Of a stretch of 7,474 nucleotides of DNA, positions 5,802 to 7,474 are shown piece after piece (within the stretch, counting starts at the first letter, position 1; the number at the start of each line of letters is the position of its first letter). This DNA comes from CAZQSL01 sp964595945 (GTDB taxonomy: Bacteria; UBP15; UBA6099; JAJRTR01): contig CAZQSL010000149.1 in NCBI GenBank assembly GCA_964595945.1, forward strand, positions 1 through 7,474, given 5' to 3'. The translations under genes and the position numbers were made by a program. Below the pieces are notes generated by a model that was not told the origin of the DNA, did no database searches, and saw only the letters and a list, made by a program, of their open reading frames with translations.

Positions 5802-6941
5802 ATGAAAAAAACTTATGACCATGCTTCAGAGGAAAAACGAGTTTTCGGACTCGATATCATAAGAGCGTCCGCAATTCTCCTTGTAGTGTTGTGTCACAGT
5901 TTCCTGATTTTCGGGCAGAAGACGGCTGACAGGCTGGAAGACCTTTCAATGCTCCTTGGCTATTTCGGAGTCGAGATGTTTTTCGTACTGAGCGGGTTTC
6001 TGATTGGGGGCATACTACTGAGGACTATCGAGGCCGGGGGCAGGTTCGGGGTGCGTGACCTGACCCGCTTCTGGACACGCCGCTGGCTCCGCACGCTTCC
6101 GATGTATTTCGTGGTGCTTATCCTTCTCAATGTCATGTTTTTCCTTGTCAAGGGCAGGATCAATGGTGAATGGCTGTACTTTGTTTTCATGCAGAATTTC
6201 GCGTGGCAGATCCCTCAATTTATGATGGAGTCGTGGAGTCTGGCGATCGAAGAGTGGTTTTATCTCCTGTTTCCCATCGTAATACTTGCATTGATGGCAG
6301 TGATGGGGCACGGCAGAAAACGCATGACGGTCATCGTCGCGATAATTGTTTTTTTCGCGGCAGGCCTCGCATTCAGACTGTACTTCTCAATGGTCGCTGG
6401 AGCGGCATGGGATGCGGGAGTGCGGCGTGTGGTTGTGTGCCGGCTCGATTCGATAATGTTCGGGGTCATCGTTGCGTACGTTAATCATTATCACGGAAAA
6501 CTCATGGCGAAAACCGCCCGTGCGAGCCTTGTGACCGGATGTGCCCTGATCCTTTATGTGATAGTGAGATTTGCCCTAATGGGTTTCGATGCCGCGACGG
6601 AGGGCATCTACCCGAAAGTGTTGCTCTTTTCGTTTACCGATGCTGCATTCGCACTCATGCTCCCCGCCTTTTTTGCCATAAAGACAGTTAAGCCGGGGAT
6701 TGTCACCAATGCAGTGACGCACATCAGCAGGGTTTCATACTCCATGTATCTGCTGCACTCATCGGTTATCCTTGCATTTATTGTGCGGCTCGTCACCATC
6801 AGGGGAGGGCTAACTGTCGACATCGTTGCGTATCCAGTCTATTGGGCAGCCACTGTCATCACGTCCACCATCACATACAATATCATCGAAAAACCATTCA
6901 TAGACTATTCTACCCGGCTTCGTCGAAAATGGAGTGACTGA
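5802..6941 (+). CDS. Acyltransferase 3 family integral membrane protein (OafA/YrhL-like)
   Basis: 379 residues with about ten hydrophobic segments (roughly 15-38, 52-75, 99-116, 122-137, 152-168, 175-196, 214-229, 243-260, 274-295, 313-333 and 340-360). It carries the family signatures: R21 and H32 (R-X10-H) in the first helix, the pair proposed to act in acyl transfer; FFVLSGFL at 60-67; RRWLRTLP at 93-100; SWSLAIEEWFYLLFP at 144-158; ISRVSYSMYLLH at 308-319; and IIEKPF at 361-366. Such proteins move acetyl or other acyl groups across or at the inner membrane onto O-antigen, exopolysaccharide or other carbohydrates. There is no C-terminal SGNH esterase domain, so this is the stand-alone form. 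GGAG at 5792-5795 lies 6 bases before the ATG. It follows xseB by 15 bases, and no glycan genes are nearby, so the acceptor cannot be inferred. Family certain, substrate unknown. Confidence 0.95.
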   Translation: MKKTYDHASEEKRVFGLDIIRASAILLVVLCHSFLIFGQKTADRLEDLSMLLGYFGVEMFFVLSGFLIGGILLRTIEAGGRFGVRDLTRFWTRRWLRTLPMYFVVLILLNVMFFLVKGRINGEWLYFVFMQNFAWQIPQFMMESWSLAIEEWFYLLFPIVILALMAVMGHGRKRMTVIVAIIVFFAAGLAFRLYFSMVAGAAWDAGVRRVVVCRLDSIMFGVIVAYVNHYHGKLMAKTARASLVTGCALILYVIVRFALMGFDAATEGIYPKVLLFSFTDAAFALMLPAFFAIKTVKPGIVTNAVTHISRVSYSMYLLHSSVILAFIVRLVTIRGGLTVDIVAYPVYWAATVITSTITYNIIEKPFIDYSTRLRRKWSD

Positions 6942-6945
6942 CGCC

Positions 6946-6981
6946 CTATCCGTTTTGCCGTGATAGAGTATGTCCCTTTTT
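6946..6981 (+). terminator. Weak possible terminator after the xseA-xseB-acyltransferase unit
   Basis: Five bases after the acyltransferase stop, CTATCCG and CGTGATAG can pair (seven pairs with one bulged T) around a 6-base loop (6953-6958). A run of five T follows at 6977-6981. The 10-base gap between stem and T-run is too long for a standard intrinsic terminator, so this is a tentative call based mainly on position. Confidence 0.25.
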
Positions 6982-7039
6982 CGGTCATTGCCCTGAATAT
7001 TCATAATACCCCTTTTTCGTTGGTCATAAATCGTCATAA
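6974..7039 (+). repeat. Short direct repeats and a palindrome downstream of the acyltransferase gene
   Basis: CCCTTTTTCG followed by GTCAT occurs at 6974-6988 and again, with three extra bases before GTCAT, at 7010-7027; the copies start 36 bases apart. Between them lies the perfect palindrome TGAATATTCA (6994-7003). GTCATAA then appears twice exactly 10 bases apart (7023-7029 and 7033-7039), and TTCATAA at 7000-7006 is a near match. The core CCTTTTTCG occurs a third time at 7234-7242. The repeats are real in the sequence; whether they are binding sites is unknown. Confidence 0.55.
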
Positions 7040-7203
7040 GGTATGAGTCTGCTCACAACAAGAATGGCATCAGGAACCAAAGGGAAATACATGGCGGCAA
7101 CACACAAATCATCAAGTTCGCCATAGCGAGTGAATTATCAATAGAAATTCCCTATCACCGTGCGATAGCGCGACAGGACAGTAGGTTGGAGAAAAGTAAG
7201 CAT

Positions 7204-7215
7204 AAAAAGCTTTTT
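7204..7215. repeat. 12-base perfect palindrome
   Basis: AAAAAGCTTTTT reads the same on both strands. It sits just upstream of the larger inverted repeat at 7226-7259. Its A/T runs could serve as a U-tract in either direction, but no adjoining GC-rich stem precedes it closely enough to make a standard terminator. Confidence 0.5.
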
Positions 7216-7225
7216 GTAAGAGGTG

Positions 7226-7259
7226 CGGAGAAACCTTTTTCGAGAAGATGGTTTCTCCG
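7226..7259. repeat. Perfect 10-bp inverted repeat (possible hairpin)
   Basis: CGGAGAAACC (7226-7235) and GGTTTCTCCG (7250-7259) are exact reverse complements around a 14-base loop. The stem lies 53 bases after the stop of the partial leftward gene and 285 bases after the acyltransferase stop, between convergent genes, where terminators are expected. Neither side has an immediate T-run, so an intrinsic terminator is not proven. It could protect mRNA 3' ends or be a protein-binding site. Confidence 0.6.
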
Positions 7260-7312
7260 GTAGGGAAATAAAATAATTTTTCGTATATTATCTTAAGTAA
7301 ACAGCATTGGTG

Positions 7313-7474
7313 TTAATCTGTGAAATCTGCGTCTGAAGGTCTTCTATATTTTCGGACGATACACCAGATCATCACGACGATCATAACCATACATAGAGTT
7401 ACTTCAATGAAACGAATCGGTTTCACACCCTTGCCGTCCGGCAAATTGCATCTGCCCTGGCAAAGTTCTTGGAC
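7313..7474 (-). CDS. C-terminal 53 residues of a leftward gene, probable membrane-anchored protein, cut by the window edge
   Basis: On the minus strand a frame is open from the window end to TAA at 7315-7313. It encodes a segment with two cysteines (ELCQGRCNLPDGKG), then VKPIRF, a hydrophobic run IEVTLCMVMIVVMIWCIV of about 18 residues, a basic cluster RKYRRP and an acidic end SDADFTD. A single membrane helix followed by positive charges, with the tail predicted on the cytoplasmic side, is typical of a genuine C-terminus rather than a chance frame, but 53 residues give no family. The opposite strand is also open here (ATG 7407 onward) but shows no such pattern. The convergent arrangement with the acyltransferase is consistent with the intervening non-coding DNA. 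The function is unknown. Confidence 0.45.
   Translation of the reverse strand, partial: VQELCQGRCNLPDGKGVKPIRFIEVTLCMVMIVVMIWCIVRKYRRPSDADFTD

Larger units (their letters stand above)
6942..7312. other. Non-coding stretch between the acyltransferase gene and the partial leftward gene
   Basis: About 370 bases with no convincing gene. By eye it is richer in A and T than the genes. It holds the weak terminator, a direct repeat CCCTTTTTCG plus GTCAT, a 10-base palindrome, a 12-base palindrome AAAAAGCTTTTT at 7204-7215 and a perfect 10-bp inverted repeat at 7226-7259. A plus-strand frame is open from 7030 to 7263 but has no ATG or GTG start. A 27-codon ATG frame at 7043-7126 has no good ribosome site and no recognisable product. 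I see no tRNA or known small RNA. Confidence 0.6.

Noticed and set aside
6810..7037. 75-codon minus-strand frame over the acyltransferase 3' end
   Set aside because: Most of it overlaps the conserved C-terminal part of the acyltransferase gene, and the translation is basic and featureless.
7043..7126. 27-codon ATG frame in the spacer (starts MSLLTTRM)
   Set aside because: The only purine-rich stretch is immediately against the ATG, and the peptide has no recognisable character; probably chance.
7407..7474. Plus-strand open frame starting MKRIGFTPLPSGK at the window end
   Set aside because: No good ribosome site, and the opposite strand encodes a clear hydrophobic helix with a basic tail over the same bases.

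Overview
The window is bacterial chromosomal DNA with tightly packed protein-coding genes. Two features fit a Gram-negative-type bacterium with Shine-Dalgarno translation, moderate GC and probably anaerobic or microaerobic metabolism: good GGAGG-like ribosome sites ahead of two genes, and two enzymes that need oxygen-sensitive iron-sulphur clusters (a radical SAM protein and an Fe-S L-serine dehydratase). I cannot name the phylum. I see no plasmid, phage, transposon, CRISPR, rRNA or tRNA signature.

Layout from left to right: (1) The 3' part of a radical SAM gene with a C-terminal auxiliary-cluster cysteine motif runs rightward and stops at 639. (2) Only 4 bases later, on the opposite strand, ends a 1127-residue protein (644-4027). 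Its last ~590 residues are an iron-sulphur L-serine dehydratase (beta domain then alpha domain), and its first ~530 residues are a large extension not seen in ordinary SdaA proteins. The extension starts with a degenerate response-regulator-receiver-like domain and continues with about 290 residues I do not recognise. (3) A 255-base divergent promoter region (4028-4282) contains a strong hairpin abutting the ribosome site of the dehydratase gene. (4) A rightward, probably co-transcribed trio follows: xseA (4283-5527), xseB (GTG start, 5553-5786) and an acyltransferase-3 membrane protein (5802-6941), with gaps of only 25 and 15 bases. (5) A stretch of about 370 bases with no convincing gene (6942-7312) is AT-richer by eye and holds short direct repeats, palindromes and a perfect 10-bp inverted repeat. 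(6) The last 162 bases (7313-7474) probably carry the C-terminus of a leftward gene: one open frame ending in a predicted membrane helix and a basic tail.

xseA and xseB encode the two subunits of exodeoxyribonuclease VII. The acyltransferase shares their transcription unit by position but has no obvious functional link. The most unusual item is the serine dehydratase with its extra N-terminal half. It has no recognisable ACT domain, and it may have a receiver-like and an unknown module in place of the usual allosteric control.
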